Source: Pseudodonghicola xiamenensis DSM 18339 (GTDB lineage Bacteria > Pseudomonadota > Alphaproteobacteria > Rhodobacterales > Rhodobacteraceae). From it: 58,162 nucleotides of DNA. Below the pieces are notes generated by a model. That model was not told the DNA's origin, did no database searches, and worked only from the letters and a program-made list of their open reading frames with translations. The first letter of the stretch is position 1. Every line of letters begins with the position of its first letter. The stretch covers positions 1-58,162 of the forward strand of contig NZ_AUBS01000027.1 of NCBI RefSeq assembly GCF_000429365.1, written 5' to 3'. This document shows, piece after piece, positions 36,340-44,125 of the stretch. The translations under genes and the position numbers were made by a program.

Positions 36340-37785
36340 CTAGCCGGGATCCGTGGTATAGATCAACCGTTCGTCACAGGGCGCGATCCGCAGGATATTG
36401 GTGGTGCCCGGCATATTGAAGGGCACCCCGGCGATCACCACGATCTGATCCGTGGGCGCGGCAAAGCCACCATCGCGCGCCGCGCGCACCGCGCTGACCA
36501 CCGCCCCCCGGAACCGCTCCAGTTCTCCGGTCATCACACAGTTACACCCCCAGCTCAGACACAGCCGCCGGGCGGTGCCCAGAAGGCTGGTCATGGCGAA
36601 AATCGGCACGCCGGGGCGTTCTCGCGCAGTCAAAAGCGCCGTCGTCCCCGACTGGGTGAAACAGCAGATCGCCTTGATATCGGTGGTTTCGGCGATCTCA
36701 CGGGCGGCGGCGACGATGGCATCGGCCACCGAATGCCCGTCTGCCCGGCGCGAGGCCGCCAGGATCGTGGGGTAATTCGGATCGGCCTCGACCTCGATGG
36801 CGACGTTGTCCATCGTCCTCACCGCCTCCACCGGATAATGGCCCGCGGCGGATTCGGCGCTGAGCATGATCGCATCAGTGCCCTCATAGATGGCAGCGGC
36901 CACGTCCGAGACCTCGGCCCGGGTCGGCATCGGGCTTTCGATCATGCTTTCCAGCATCTGGGTCGCCACGATCACCGGCTTGGCGGCGGCGCGACATTGG
37001 CGGATCAGCCGTTTCTGGATCGGCGGCACTTTCTGCACCGGCAGCTCCACCCCCAGATCGCCACGCGCCACCATGATCCCGTCCGAGACCGCAAGGATAT
37101 CGTTGAAATGTTCGACCGCCGCCGGTTTTTCGATCTTGGCGAGGATTGCGGCGCGCCCCTTGGCAAGCGCGCGCGCCTCGGCCACATCTTCGGCCCGCTG
37201 CACGAAGGACAGCGCCAACCAATCGACGCCCAGCGCGCAAACGAATTCGAGATCGGCCCGGTCCTTTTCCGAAAGCGCCGCCAACGGCAACACCACGTCC
37301 GGAACGTTCACCCCCTTGCGGTTAGAAATCTCTCCGCCCGCGATCACCGCGCAATCGGCGAAGTCGTCACCGCAGGCCTCGACCATCAGGCGGATCTTGC
37401 CGTCATTGACCAGCAGCGTGGCACCGGGTTCCAGCGCCTGAAAGATTTCCGGATGCGGCAGGCAGACGCGGTTGATGTCGCCCTCGGTCGGGTCGAGATC
37501 GAAGCGGAAGGCAGCCCCGTCCTGCAGCGCGTGGGGACCATCGGCAAAGGTGCCGACGCGCAGCTTGGGCCCCTGAAGATCAGCCAGGATGGCGATCGGA
37601 CTGCCCAGATCGCGCTCCACCTCGCGGATGACATGGTGCTTGGCGCGGATATCGTCGTGGCTTCCATGGCTCATGTTCAACCGGAACACATCGGCGCCGG
37701 CCTCGTGCAGCGCGCGGATGGTGTCATAGGTCTCAGACGCCGGCCCCAGGGTTGCGACAATCTTCACGTTACGCTGCCGTCTCAT
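36340..37785 (-). CDS. pyk: Pyruvate kinase
   Basis: This is the glycolytic enzyme that makes pyruvate and ATP from phosphoenolpyruvate. It has 481 residues with the N-terminal 'KIVATLGPAS', the substrate lysine region 'ILAKIEKPAAVEHF' and 'IMVARGDLGVELP', and the C-terminal effector domain. The start at 37785 follows an AAGGAGAGG site; a much longer frame continues upstream without a ribosome site and is rejected. It is divergent from the amidohydrolase gene. Confidence 0.95.
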   Translation of the reverse strand: MRRQRNVKIVATLGPASETYDTIRALHEAGADVFRLNMSHGSHDDIRAKHHVIREVERDLGSPIAILADLQGPKLRVGTFADGPHALQDGAAFRFDLDPTEGDINRVCLPHPEIFQALEPGATLLVNDGKIRLMVEACGDDFADCAVIAGGEISNRKGVNVPDVVLPLAALSEKDRADLEFVCALGVDWLALSFVQRAEDVAEARALAKGRAAILAKIEKPAAVEHFNDILAVSDGIMVARGDLGVELPVQKVPPIQKRLIRQCRAAAKPVIVATQMLESMIESPMPTRAEVSDVAAAIYEGTDAIMLSAESAAGHYPVEAVRTMDNVAIEVEADPNYPTILAASRRADGHSVADAIVAAAREIAETTDIKAICCFTQSGTTALLTARERPGVPIFAMTSLLGTARRLCLSWGCNCVMTGELERFRGAVVSAVRAARDGGFAAPTDQIVVIAGVPFNMPGTTNILRIAPCDERLIYTTDPG

Positions 37786-37923
37786 CGGCCTCTCCTTGCA
37801 GTCTTCCGCGCCGCCCTGCCGCATCCGGCGGCAAAGAGCGCATGTTCCGGGCCCCACTGTCTTTGCCCAATTCCCATTCCGGCACAACTCCCCTAAATGT
37901 GGGGGCAAAGCGATGACAGGCCA

Positions 37924-38661
37924 ATGACATATATCCCGTATTTCCTCGAAGGCGAAACCCGCACCGGCCGCTGGCTGATCACCTGCGACCATGCGACCAA
38001 TACGGTCCCTCCCCAGGTGGGCAATGGCGACCTGGGGCTGCCGCGCACGGATATGGAACGCCATATCGCCTATGACGTCGGCGCCTGGGGGGTGTCGCGC
38101 CATCTGGGCACGCTGCTGGACGGTCCGGTGATCGCCAGCAATTTCTCGCGTCTGGTGATCGACCCCAACCGGGGCGAGGACGACCCGACGCTGGTGATGA
38201 AGCTTTACGACGGCTCGGTGATCCCGGCCAACCGCGACGCCGACGCCACCGAAGTCGAGCGCCGGCTTGAGCTTTGCTACCGGCCCTATCACCGGGAACT
38301 GGCACGATTTGCCGCCCTGCCCCATACGGCTATCCTGGCCATGCATTCCTTCACCCGGCAATTGCGTGGCCGCGATCCCCGGCCCTGGCATATCGGCGTC
38401 CTGCATGCGGGCGATACCCGGCTGGCCGCGCCGCTGCTGGAACTGCTGCGCGCCGAGCCCGATCTGGTGGTGGGCGAGAATGAACCCTATGGCGGCCATC
38501 TGCCTGGCGATTCGATCGACCAACATGCCCTGAAACAGGGCCGTCCCAACGTCCTGATCGAAATCCGCAACGATCTGATTGCCGAAGAGACGGGACAGCA
38601 GGACTGGGCCAGACGGCTCGCCCCGATCCTGACCCGCGCCCTGGAAATTTCCGGTCTCTGA
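37924..38661 (+). CDS. N-formylglutamate amidohydrolase family protein
   Basis: This is a 245-residue zinc hydrolase of the HutG/FGase family ('LITCDHATNTVP', 'DVGAWGVSRHLG', 'SRLVIDPNRGEDD', 'MHSFTRQLRG', 'ENEPYGG'). The family deformylates N-formylglutamate in histidine breakdown, but no hut genes are near, so the true substrate may be another N-acyl amino acid. The ATG at 37924 is chosen over an upstream ATG because it gives the family N-terminus; no strong ribosome site is seen for either. DUF1244 follows. Confidence 0.88.
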   Translation: MTYIPYFLEGETRTGRWLITCDHATNTVPPQVGNGDLGLPRTDMERHIAYDVGAWGVSRHLGTLLDGPVIASNFSRLVIDPNRGEDDPTLVMKLYDGSVIPANRDADATEVERRLELCYRPYHRELARFAALPHTAILAMHSFTRQLRGRDPRPWHIGVLHAGDTRLAAPLLELLRAEPDLVVGENEPYGGHLPGDSIDQHALKQGRPNVLIEIRNDLIAEETGQQDWARRLAPILTRALEISGL

Positions 38662-38755
38662 CCCTGCACCGACCGGAATTTTTCAAAAGTACCGGCCGGT
38701 GACAAACCCACCGGTACGCCCTAGATCTGTTTCAGCAACAGGAGGCTCCTTCGTC

Positions 38756-39067
38756 ATGGACAAGCAGACCGAAACCGAACTTGAGGCCGCCGCCTTCCGC
38801 GCGTTGCGCGATCACCTGATGGAAAAGCGGCCCGATGTACAGAACATCGACTTGATGAACCTCGCCGGTTTCTGCCGCAACTGTTTGAGCCGCTGGTATC
38901 AGGAAGCCGCAAATGCGCGCGGCATCGAGATGACCAAGGAAGAGGCGCGCGAAGCCTTCTACGGCATGCCATATGACGACTGGAAGACCCTCAACCAGAC
39001 CGAGGCCAGCACCGAGAAACAAGAGGCCTTCAAGACCGCCTTTGCCGAGAACGTGGGCAAGAGCTGA
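38756..39067 (+). CDS. DUF1244 family protein
   Basis: This is a 103-residue helical protein with a conserved cysteine/tryptophan core ('FCRNCLSRWYQEA') and 'EAFYGMPYDDWK'. It is widespread in Alpha- and Gammaproteobacteria with unknown function; the cysteine pair may bind a metal. An AGGAGG site precedes the ATG at 38756. It is likely co-transcribed with the amidohydrolase upstream (94 bp). Confidence 0.9.
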   Translation: MDKQTETELEAAAFRALRDHLMEKRPDVQNIDLMNLAGFCRNCLSRWYQEAANARGIEMTKEEAREAFYGMPYDDWKTLNQTEASTEKQEAFKTAFAENVGKS

Positions 39068-39094
39068 GGCGCCTTCCGGCCCCCGACCGCCGGA

Positions 39095-39601
39095 TCAGCC
39101 CTGTCCGCCTGCCGCGACCCCGGCGGGCAGCACGCCTTCCAGACGCAGAAGACCGGCCTTGACCGGCACCCCACCGCCGAACCCGGTCAGCGCCCCGTTC
39201 GATCCGATGACCCGATGACACGGCAGGATGATCGGCAAAGGGTTGCTGCCATTCGCCGCTCCCACCGCCCGGCTCGCCTTCGGGCGACCGAGCGCGTTGG
39301 CAATCTGGCCATAGGTGCGCGTTTCCCCGAAAGGGATATCCGCAAGATATCGCCAGACATCATTCTGAAACGTAGTGCCCGCCAGATGCAACGGCAGATC
39401 GAAACGGCGCAGCTCCCCGGCGAAATAGGCGATCAACTGACGCCGCACCTCGGCAAAGGGGCTGTCCGACTGACGCCAGTCCGCGCGCGGACCAAAGGCC
39501 TTGCTACCCGACGGAAAACTCAGGAAATGCAGCGCGCGCCCGTCGCCTGCGACCAGAAGCCGCCCGATCGGACTGTCGATATGAGTATAACAGAGCCTCA
39601 T
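39095..39601 (-). CDS. ogt: Methylated-DNA--protein-cysteine methyltransferase
   Basis: This is a suicide repair enzyme that removes O6-methyl groups from guanine. The active site is 'PLPIILPCHRVIGSNG' with the acceptor Cys in PCHR, preceded by the DNA-binding 'TYGQIANALGRPKASRAVG'. At 168 residues it is complete. The ATG overlaps the stop of the Ada-like gene by four bases (ATGA), so the two halves of an Ada function are co-translated. In E. coli Ada both are in one chain. Confidence 0.94.
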   Translation of the reverse strand: MRLCYTHIDSPIGRLLVAGDGRALHFLSFPSGSKAFGPRADWRQSDSPFAEVRRQLIAYFAGELRRFDLPLHLAGTTFQNDVWRYLADIPFGETRTYGQIANALGRPKASRAVGAANGSNPLPIILPCHRVIGSNGALTGFGGGVPVKAGLLRLEGVLPAGVAAGGQG

Positions 39602-40161
39602 CCCCGCACCGCCCTGCGGATCGACGAGGGCGACCGATCGTAAAGCTTGGAAAAGGCCGCGTTGAACCGCCTGACACTGCCGAAACCGGCCCGAAAGGCG
39701 ACCTCGGAGATCGGTAGCGCCGTCTCGTCCAGCAACCGCTTGGCCCGCCCGATCCGCAGCGTCTGCGCCACCTGCAGTGGCGATGCCCCGACGTGTTTCG
39801 CAAAGAGCCGCGACAGATGCCGCACCCCGACACCAAGCCGCCCGGAGAGGTCCTCCACCGTTCCGGTATCGAGCGCGCCGGCCTCGATCAACCGCAACGC
39901 CCGTTCCACTGTGGTCCGGGTGCCATTCCAGGCGGCACAGAAGGGCGCGGTCTCTGGCCGGCAGCGCAGGCAGGGGCGATAACCGGCCCGTTCCGCCGCC
40001 GCCGCGGTCGGGAAATAGCTGACGTTCTTCGTCAACGGCTGTTTGACCGGACAAACCGGCCGGCAATAGATCATCGTCGTCCGGACGGCAGTGAAGAACC
40101 TGCCATCGAACTCGGGATCGCGTCGCAGCCGCGCCGCATTGCATGTGTCGAAATCAAGCAT
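39598..40161 (-). CDS. adaA: Ada-type methylphosphotriester sensor and AraC regulator (AdaA)
   Basis: This is a 187-residue protein equivalent to the N-terminal half of E. coli Ada. A zinc domain holds the four cysteines (IYCRPVCPVK and CLRCRPE) that take the methyl group from a DNA phosphotriester. An AraC-type helix-turn-helix follows ('VEDLSGRLGVGVRHLSRLF', 'PISEVAFRAGFGSVRRFNAAF'). Methylated protein would turn on this operon. It is translationally coupled to ogt, as in the separate AdaA/AdaB arrangement of Bacillus. The start at 40161 follows no obvious ribosome site. Confidence 0.92.
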   Translation of the reverse strand: MLDFDTCNAARLRRDPEFDGRFFTAVRTTMIYCRPVCPVKQPLTKNVSYFPTAAAAERAGYRPCLRCRPETAPFCAAWNGTRTTVERALRLIEAGALDTGTVEDLSGRLGVGVRHLSRLFAKHVGASPLQVAQTLRIGRAKRLLDETALPISEVAFRAGFGSVRRFNAAFSKLYDRSPSSIRRAVRG

Positions 40162-40445
40162 GATGCCAATTTAGCAAACCCGCTGCCTCAAGACGATATC
40201 GCCCGGAGTATGAGGTCCGAAAACGGCCAGCCAACCCGCGCCGCTGCCGGCACGACGCCGATCGTGATCAGCCTGCCTGCCGATCAACGACGGGTCCTGC
40301 ATCCCCAAGCTGCGCTGGATCGCCGGAACATTGCGCCGCAGCCGCTCCGGAGGCGATGACACCCGGCAGCTTTGATTCATCTCAAACGCCCCGCGTGCAG
40401 TCGTGATAGGCTGACCATAACCGGGGCAGAAACAGGGACAACATC

Positions 40446-41429
40446 ATGCGCGCGATGGTTTTCGAACAGGTCGGTACACCTCTGGAGCTGCGGGACCTGC
40501 CACGCCCGACACCAGGGCCGGGGCAAATCCTGCTGAAGGTCGAGGCCTGCGGTGTCTGCCGCACCGATCTGCATATCGTCGATGGCGAATTGACCCAGCC
40601 CAAGCTGCCGCTGGTGCCGGGACATGAGGTCGTCGGCCGCATCGCCGCGCTCGGGCCCGGGGTCGTCGGGCTCACCGAAGGCCAGCGCGTCGGCGTGCCC
40701 TGGCTGGGCCATGCCTGCGGCCATTGCCCCTATTGCGACATGGGGCGGGAAAACCTCTGCGACGAGCCGCTCTTCACCGGCTACACCTTTGACGGTGGCT
40801 ATGCGGAATATTGTCTGGCGCATACCGATTTCACCTTTCCCCTGCCCGACGAGGCTGACCCGGTGGCACTCGCCCCGCTGCTCTGCGCCGGGTTGATCGG
40901 CTATCGCAGCCTGTCGATGGCGGGCGACGCCGAGGTGCTGGGTCTCTACGGCTTCGGCGCTGCGGCGCATATCCTGTGCCAGATCGCCCTTCACCAGGGC
41001 CGCCGAGTACTGGCCTTCACCCGCGACGGCGATATCGCGGCACAGGACTTCGCACGCCGTCTGGGCGCGGTCTGGGCCGGCAATTCCTCGGCCCCCTCGC
41101 CCGAGCCGCTGGATGCCGCGATCCTCTTCGCCCCGGTCGGCGCGCTGGTTCCGCTGGCACTGAAGGCAGTGCGCAAGGGCGGTCGCGTGATCTGCGGCGG
41201 CATCCACATGAGCGACATTCCAAGCTTTCCCTACGCCGATCTCTGGGAGGAACGTGAGATCCGTTCTGTCGCCAATCTGACCCGCCAGGACGGTGAGGAA
41301 TTCTTTCCACTGGCGGCAGCCGCTCAGGTGAAAACAGAAACGGTCCCCTATCCGCTGGACCAGGCGAACCAAGCGCTGGACGATCTGCGCGCGGGCCGGC
41401 TGCAGGGCGCCGCCGTGCTGGTGCCATGA
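40446..41429 (+). CDS. Zinc-dependent alcohol dehydrogenase (AdhA-like)
   Basis: This is a 327-residue medium-chain dehydrogenase. The catalytic zinc site is C-x-D ('CGVCRTDLHIVDG') and 'PGHEVVG'; the structural zinc loop has 'CGHCPYCDMGRENLC'. The nucleotide motif is 'GLYGFGAAAHI'. The substrate is unknown, probably a primary alcohol or aldehyde. It is a single-gene unit between two gene-poor gaps, with CAGGGACAACATC before the ATG. No regulator lies adjacent. Confidence 0.9.
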   Translation: MRAMVFEQVGTPLELRDLPRPTPGPGQILLKVEACGVCRTDLHIVDGELTQPKLPLVPGHEVVGRIAALGPGVVGLTEGQRVGVPWLGHACGHCPYCDMGRENLCDEPLFTGYTFDGGYAEYCLAHTDFTFPLPDEADPVALAPLLCAGLIGYRSLSMAGDAEVLGLYGFGAAAHILCQIALHQGRRVLAFTRDGDIAAQDFARRLGAVWAGNSSAPSPEPLDAAILFAPVGALVPLALKAVRKGGRVICGGIHMSDIPSFPYADLWEEREIRSVANLTRQDGEEFFPLAAAAQVKTETVPYPLDQANQALDDLRAGRLQGAAVLVP

Positions 41430-41568
41430 CCCGCCCGTCAGGCGCCGCCGCCACGCCCCGGGCGTATTCTGCGGCGATCCGCACAGGGTCTGTTCGCGCA
41501 AGCGCCTTATCCCCCCGGTCGGCACTCGCTACATTCCATGCAACGCAACCCCCTGAGGAGTGCCTGAC

Positions 41569-42366
41569 ATGACCAACCTGATGCCCACCTATTTCATCTC
41601 GCACGGCGGCGGCCCCTGGCCCTGGATCCCGGATATGGCCGAACATCTGGCCCCGCTGGCGAAATCGCTTGCCCATATCCCCGCCGAGCTGCCCCGCAAA
41701 CCCACTGCGGTGCTCATGGTGTCGGGCCATTGGGAGGCCGACGATTTCGCGGTGATGCATGCGGCCCATCCGCCGATGGTCTATGATTACTACAACTTCC
41801 CGCCGCATACCTACGAGATCAAGTATTCTGCCCCCGGCGCCTCGGGACTGGCGGAGAAGACGGCCGATCTGATCGCCGGCGCCGGTCTGCCCACGCATCT
41901 GGACAATGAAATGGGGTATGACCACGGCACCTTCGTGCCAATGGCGTTGATGTACCCCGAAGCGGATATGCCGCTGTTTCAGGTGTCGATCCGGCACAAT
42001 TACGACCCGGCGCAGCATATGGCCCTGGGCCGTGCCCTGGCACCGCTGCGCGAGGAAGGCGTGCTGATTGTCGGCTCCGGCCTCAGCTATCATAACCTGC
42101 GGGAGTTCGGCCCCCGCGCCCGCATCCCCTCGGCCGAGTTCGATAGCTGGCTGAACCAGGCCCTGGCGCTGGCCCCGGAAGAGCGGACCAAAGCCATCTT
42201 GAATTGGGAACAGGCCCCCTCGGCCCGCAGGTGTCACGCCCAGGAGGATCATCTGGTGCCGCTCTTCACCGCGCTCGGTGCGGCGGAGGATGCGCCGGTC
42301 ACCCGGACCTATCACCAGACCAATATCTTCGGCGGCGTCACCGCGTCGAGCTTCCGGTTCGGCTGA
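41569..42366 (+). CDS. Extradiol ring-opening dioxygenase, DODA/YgiD type
   Basis: This is a 265-residue class III extradiol dioxygenase-like protein of the LigB superfamily. The metal ligands expected in this group appear: the early His in 'FISHGGGPW', His in 'VSGHWEADDF', 'DHGTFVPM', and 'RTYHQTNIFGG' at the end. It cleaves catechol-like rings; the E. coli relative YgiD is a zinc/iron enzyme on L-DOPA. The ATG at 41569 follows CTGAGGAG at a suitable distance; a GTG nine bases upstream is rejected. No aromatic-pathway genes lie near. Confidence 0.85.
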   Translation: MTNLMPTYFISHGGGPWPWIPDMAEHLAPLAKSLAHIPAELPRKPTAVLMVSGHWEADDFAVMHAAHPPMVYDYYNFPPHTYEIKYSAPGASGLAEKTADLIAGAGLPTHLDNEMGYDHGTFVPMALMYPEADMPLFQVSIRHNYDPAQHMALGRALAPLREEGVLIVGSGLSYHNLREFGPRARIPSAEFDSWLNQALALAPEERTKAILNWEQAPSARRCHAQEDHLVPLFTALGAAEDAPVTRTYHQTNIFGGVTASSFRFG

Positions 42367-42378
42367 GAGAGCAAACTG

Positions 42379-42404
42379 CCCGGGGCCGTTAGGGCGGCCC
42401 CGGG
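42379..42404. terminator. Possible terminator hairpin
   Basis: CCCGGGGCC, a loop and GGCCCCGGG form a perfect nine-base stem 12 bp after the dioxygenase stop and before the facing transporter stop. No T-run follows, so the function is uncertain. Confidence 0.45.
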
Positions 42405-42475
42405 CCAGGCGCCACGGGCGCCACCGGGGTAAAAACCGGGGCCAAGACCGCGCCCCATTTTGCCCCAAGCGTACC

Positions 42476-42949
42476 TCAGCCGCCAGACAGCCGGGCCAGC
42501 GCCGGCCACTGCACCAGCACCACGCCAAGACTCACCAGAGCAACCCCGACCAGCCGCGCCGGCTCGACCGGACGAACAGGCAGGCCGACCGCTCCGAAAT
42601 GGTCGATGGCGACCGAGGCGATGACCTGCCCGGCGATCACGGCCATCATGAAGCCCGCCGCCCCCAGCCGCGGCACCAACAAAATTGCGGCGGTAACATA
42701 GATCACCCCCGCGACACCGCCAAACCAGATCCACTTGGGCTGCCCGGCCAGGGCACTGAGGTTCGGCAGCGGAACCCGCAGCGCGATCAAGGCCGGAATG
42801 ACACAGAGCAGGCTGATCGCCAGCGACGCCAGCGTCGCCCACAGCGGATGGCCCAGCGCACGCCCCAGCGCCGCATTCGCCCCGCCCTGAAAGGGAACGA
42901 CGGCACCAGCCAGAACGGCAGACAACAGCAGAACGACCGAAAGTTGCAT
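42476..42949 (-). CDS. DMT-superfamily membrane transporter (YdcZ/DUF606)
   Basis: This is a 157-residue protein with five predicted membrane helices and the DUF606/YdcZ pattern ('GGANAALGRALGHPLWATLAS', 'GGVAGVIYVTAAILLVPRLGAA', 'MMAVIAGQVIASVAIDHFG'). Single-domain members are thought to work as dimers or with a partner; the substrate is unknown. The ATG at 42949 is preferred to one 20 codons upstream because the helix then begins at once. It is divergent from the LysR gene 75 bp away, its likely regulator. Confidence 0.85.
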   Translation of the reverse strand: MQLSVVLLLSAVLAGAVVPFQGGANAALGRALGHPLWATLASLAISLLCVIPALIALRVPLPNLSALAGQPKWIWFGGVAGVIYVTAAILLVPRLGAAGFMMAVIAGQVIASVAIDHFGAVGLPVRPVEPARLVGVALVSLGVVLVQWPALARLSGG

Positions 42950-43024
42950 GATCTTTCCTTTCTCGTTTTCCGCCCTGCTAAGCTTCCGACTTGTGCATTT
43001 GAAATTCATATTTCATCGCCTAAC

Positions 43025-43930
43025 ATGCACGATATGAATAATCTTCGATCCGTCGATCTGAATCTGCTGGTGGTTCTGGACGCGCTTTTGGCCGAACAGC
43101 ACCTGTCCCGCGCGGCCGAACGGCTGAACATGAGCCAGCCCGCCGTCAGCCATGCGCTGGCGCGGCTGCGGCGCACGCTGGATGATCCTCTGTTCACCCG
43201 CGAGGGCGGGCGCCTGCAGCCGACGCTGAGGGCGCTGGAACTGACCGTGCCGCTGACAGAAGCGCTCAGCCAGATCAGGACGGTTCTGACGCCGGACCAG
43301 TTCGATCCGACGGCGCGTCACCAGTTCTGGATTGCGGCCTCGGACTATGGCACCACCTTGTTGTTGCCAAAGCTCATGCCCCGGCTGCGGCGCATCGCGC
43401 CGGGGATCGACCTGACGGTGACGCAGCACAGCCGCGAGGCGATGATCGCTGCAGTCGTGGATGGCGCGATCGACCTGGCGCTTGGCGTATTCCCCTCCCT
43501 TCCGCCGCAAATCCAAAGCCATCCCCTGTTCCAAGACAGCTATGCCTGCCTGCTCGACCCCGGAAGCCAGCCGCATCCCTTCCGGGGCCTGACCCAGGAT
43601 CTCTACTGGTCGGCTCCACATGTGCTGGTCGCCGTCCATGGCGAGGCCGCGACCGAGATCGACCTGCATCTGCGCCACCACCGCCGGGCCCGGCGCATCG
43701 CCCTGATCCTGCCGCATTGGAGCGTCGCACCGCGGGTCATTGCCGGCACCGATCTGATCCTGACTGCGGCCCGCAGCAGCCTCGAGGCCGCCGCTGATGA
43801 TCTGGCGCTGCTGCCGCCGCCCTTCACGCTCCCCCCGATCTCCTTCGTGGCGATCCACCACCGTCGGCGTCGCGCCGACCCGGCGCTGCGGTGGCTTCTG
43901 GAACAGATCAGGATCGACCTTCCCGGCTGA
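43025..43930 (+). CDS. LysR-family transcriptional regulator
   Basis: This is a 301-residue regulator. The winged helix-turn-helix lies at about residues 12-65 ('LAEQHLSRAAERLNMSQPAV', 'ALARLRRTLDDPLFTREGG'), with a NodD-type effector domain after it. The start 'MHDMNNLRSVDLNLL' fits the family. It is divergent from the YdcZ-like transporter, the classical LysR arrangement, so it probably controls that gene and itself. The effector is unknown. Confidence 0.92.
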   Translation: MHDMNNLRSVDLNLLVVLDALLAEQHLSRAAERLNMSQPAVSHALARLRRTLDDPLFTREGGRLQPTLRALELTVPLTEALSQIRTVLTPDQFDPTARHQFWIAASDYGTTLLLPKLMPRLRRIAPGIDLTVTQHSREAMIAAVVDGAIDLALGVFPSLPPQIQSHPLFQDSYACLLDPGSQPHPFRGLTQDLYWSAPHVLVAVHGEAATEIDLHLRHHRRARRIALILPHWSVAPRVIAGTDLILTAARSSLEAAADDLALLPPPFTLPPISFVAIHHRRRRADPALRWLLEQIRIDLPG

Positions 43931-44020
43931 CACGGCCGGACCGCGACACCGGCGCTCCACTTGCAACTCGGCTGGCGCCCCCTATGTTCCGACGGAGACT
44001 TACCAAGGAGACATTTCGAC

Positions 44021-44125
44021 ATGGACCAGACCCTCGCCGCCCTCACCCCTTCGGTATCGCTGCGAGACGTTCTGACCCATGCCTGCATCTGTTTGCCTTT
44101 CCAACCTCACCTGGACCAAGCCTGA
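44021..44125 (+). CDS. Possible 34-residue leader peptide of the ABC-F gene
   Basis: An ATG at 44021, ten bases after a strong AAGGAG site (44005-44010), opens a 34-codon frame (MDQTLAALTPSVSLRDVLTH...) ending at 44125. It overlaps the ABC-F start (44079) in another frame. The ABC-F ATG has no ribosome site of its own. ABC-F resistance genes are often controlled by translated leaders, so this may regulate or couple ABC-F translation. A sequencing frameshift or an unrelated small frame is an alternative. Confidence 0.4.
   Translation: MDQTLAALTPSVSLRDVLTHACICLPFQPHLDQA

Noticed and set aside
36340..38526. A 728-codon frame joining pyruvate kinase with a long N-terminal extension
   Set aside because: The extension runs across the divergent promoter and the opposite gene. 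The ATG at 37785 has an AAGGAGAGG site and gives the normal N-terminus.
39095..40144. A single 349-codon frame covering ogt and the Ada-like region
   Set aside because: Its first half is the wrong frame of the Ada-like gene. The real Ada frame (39598-40161) holds the zinc cysteines and the helix-turn-helix.
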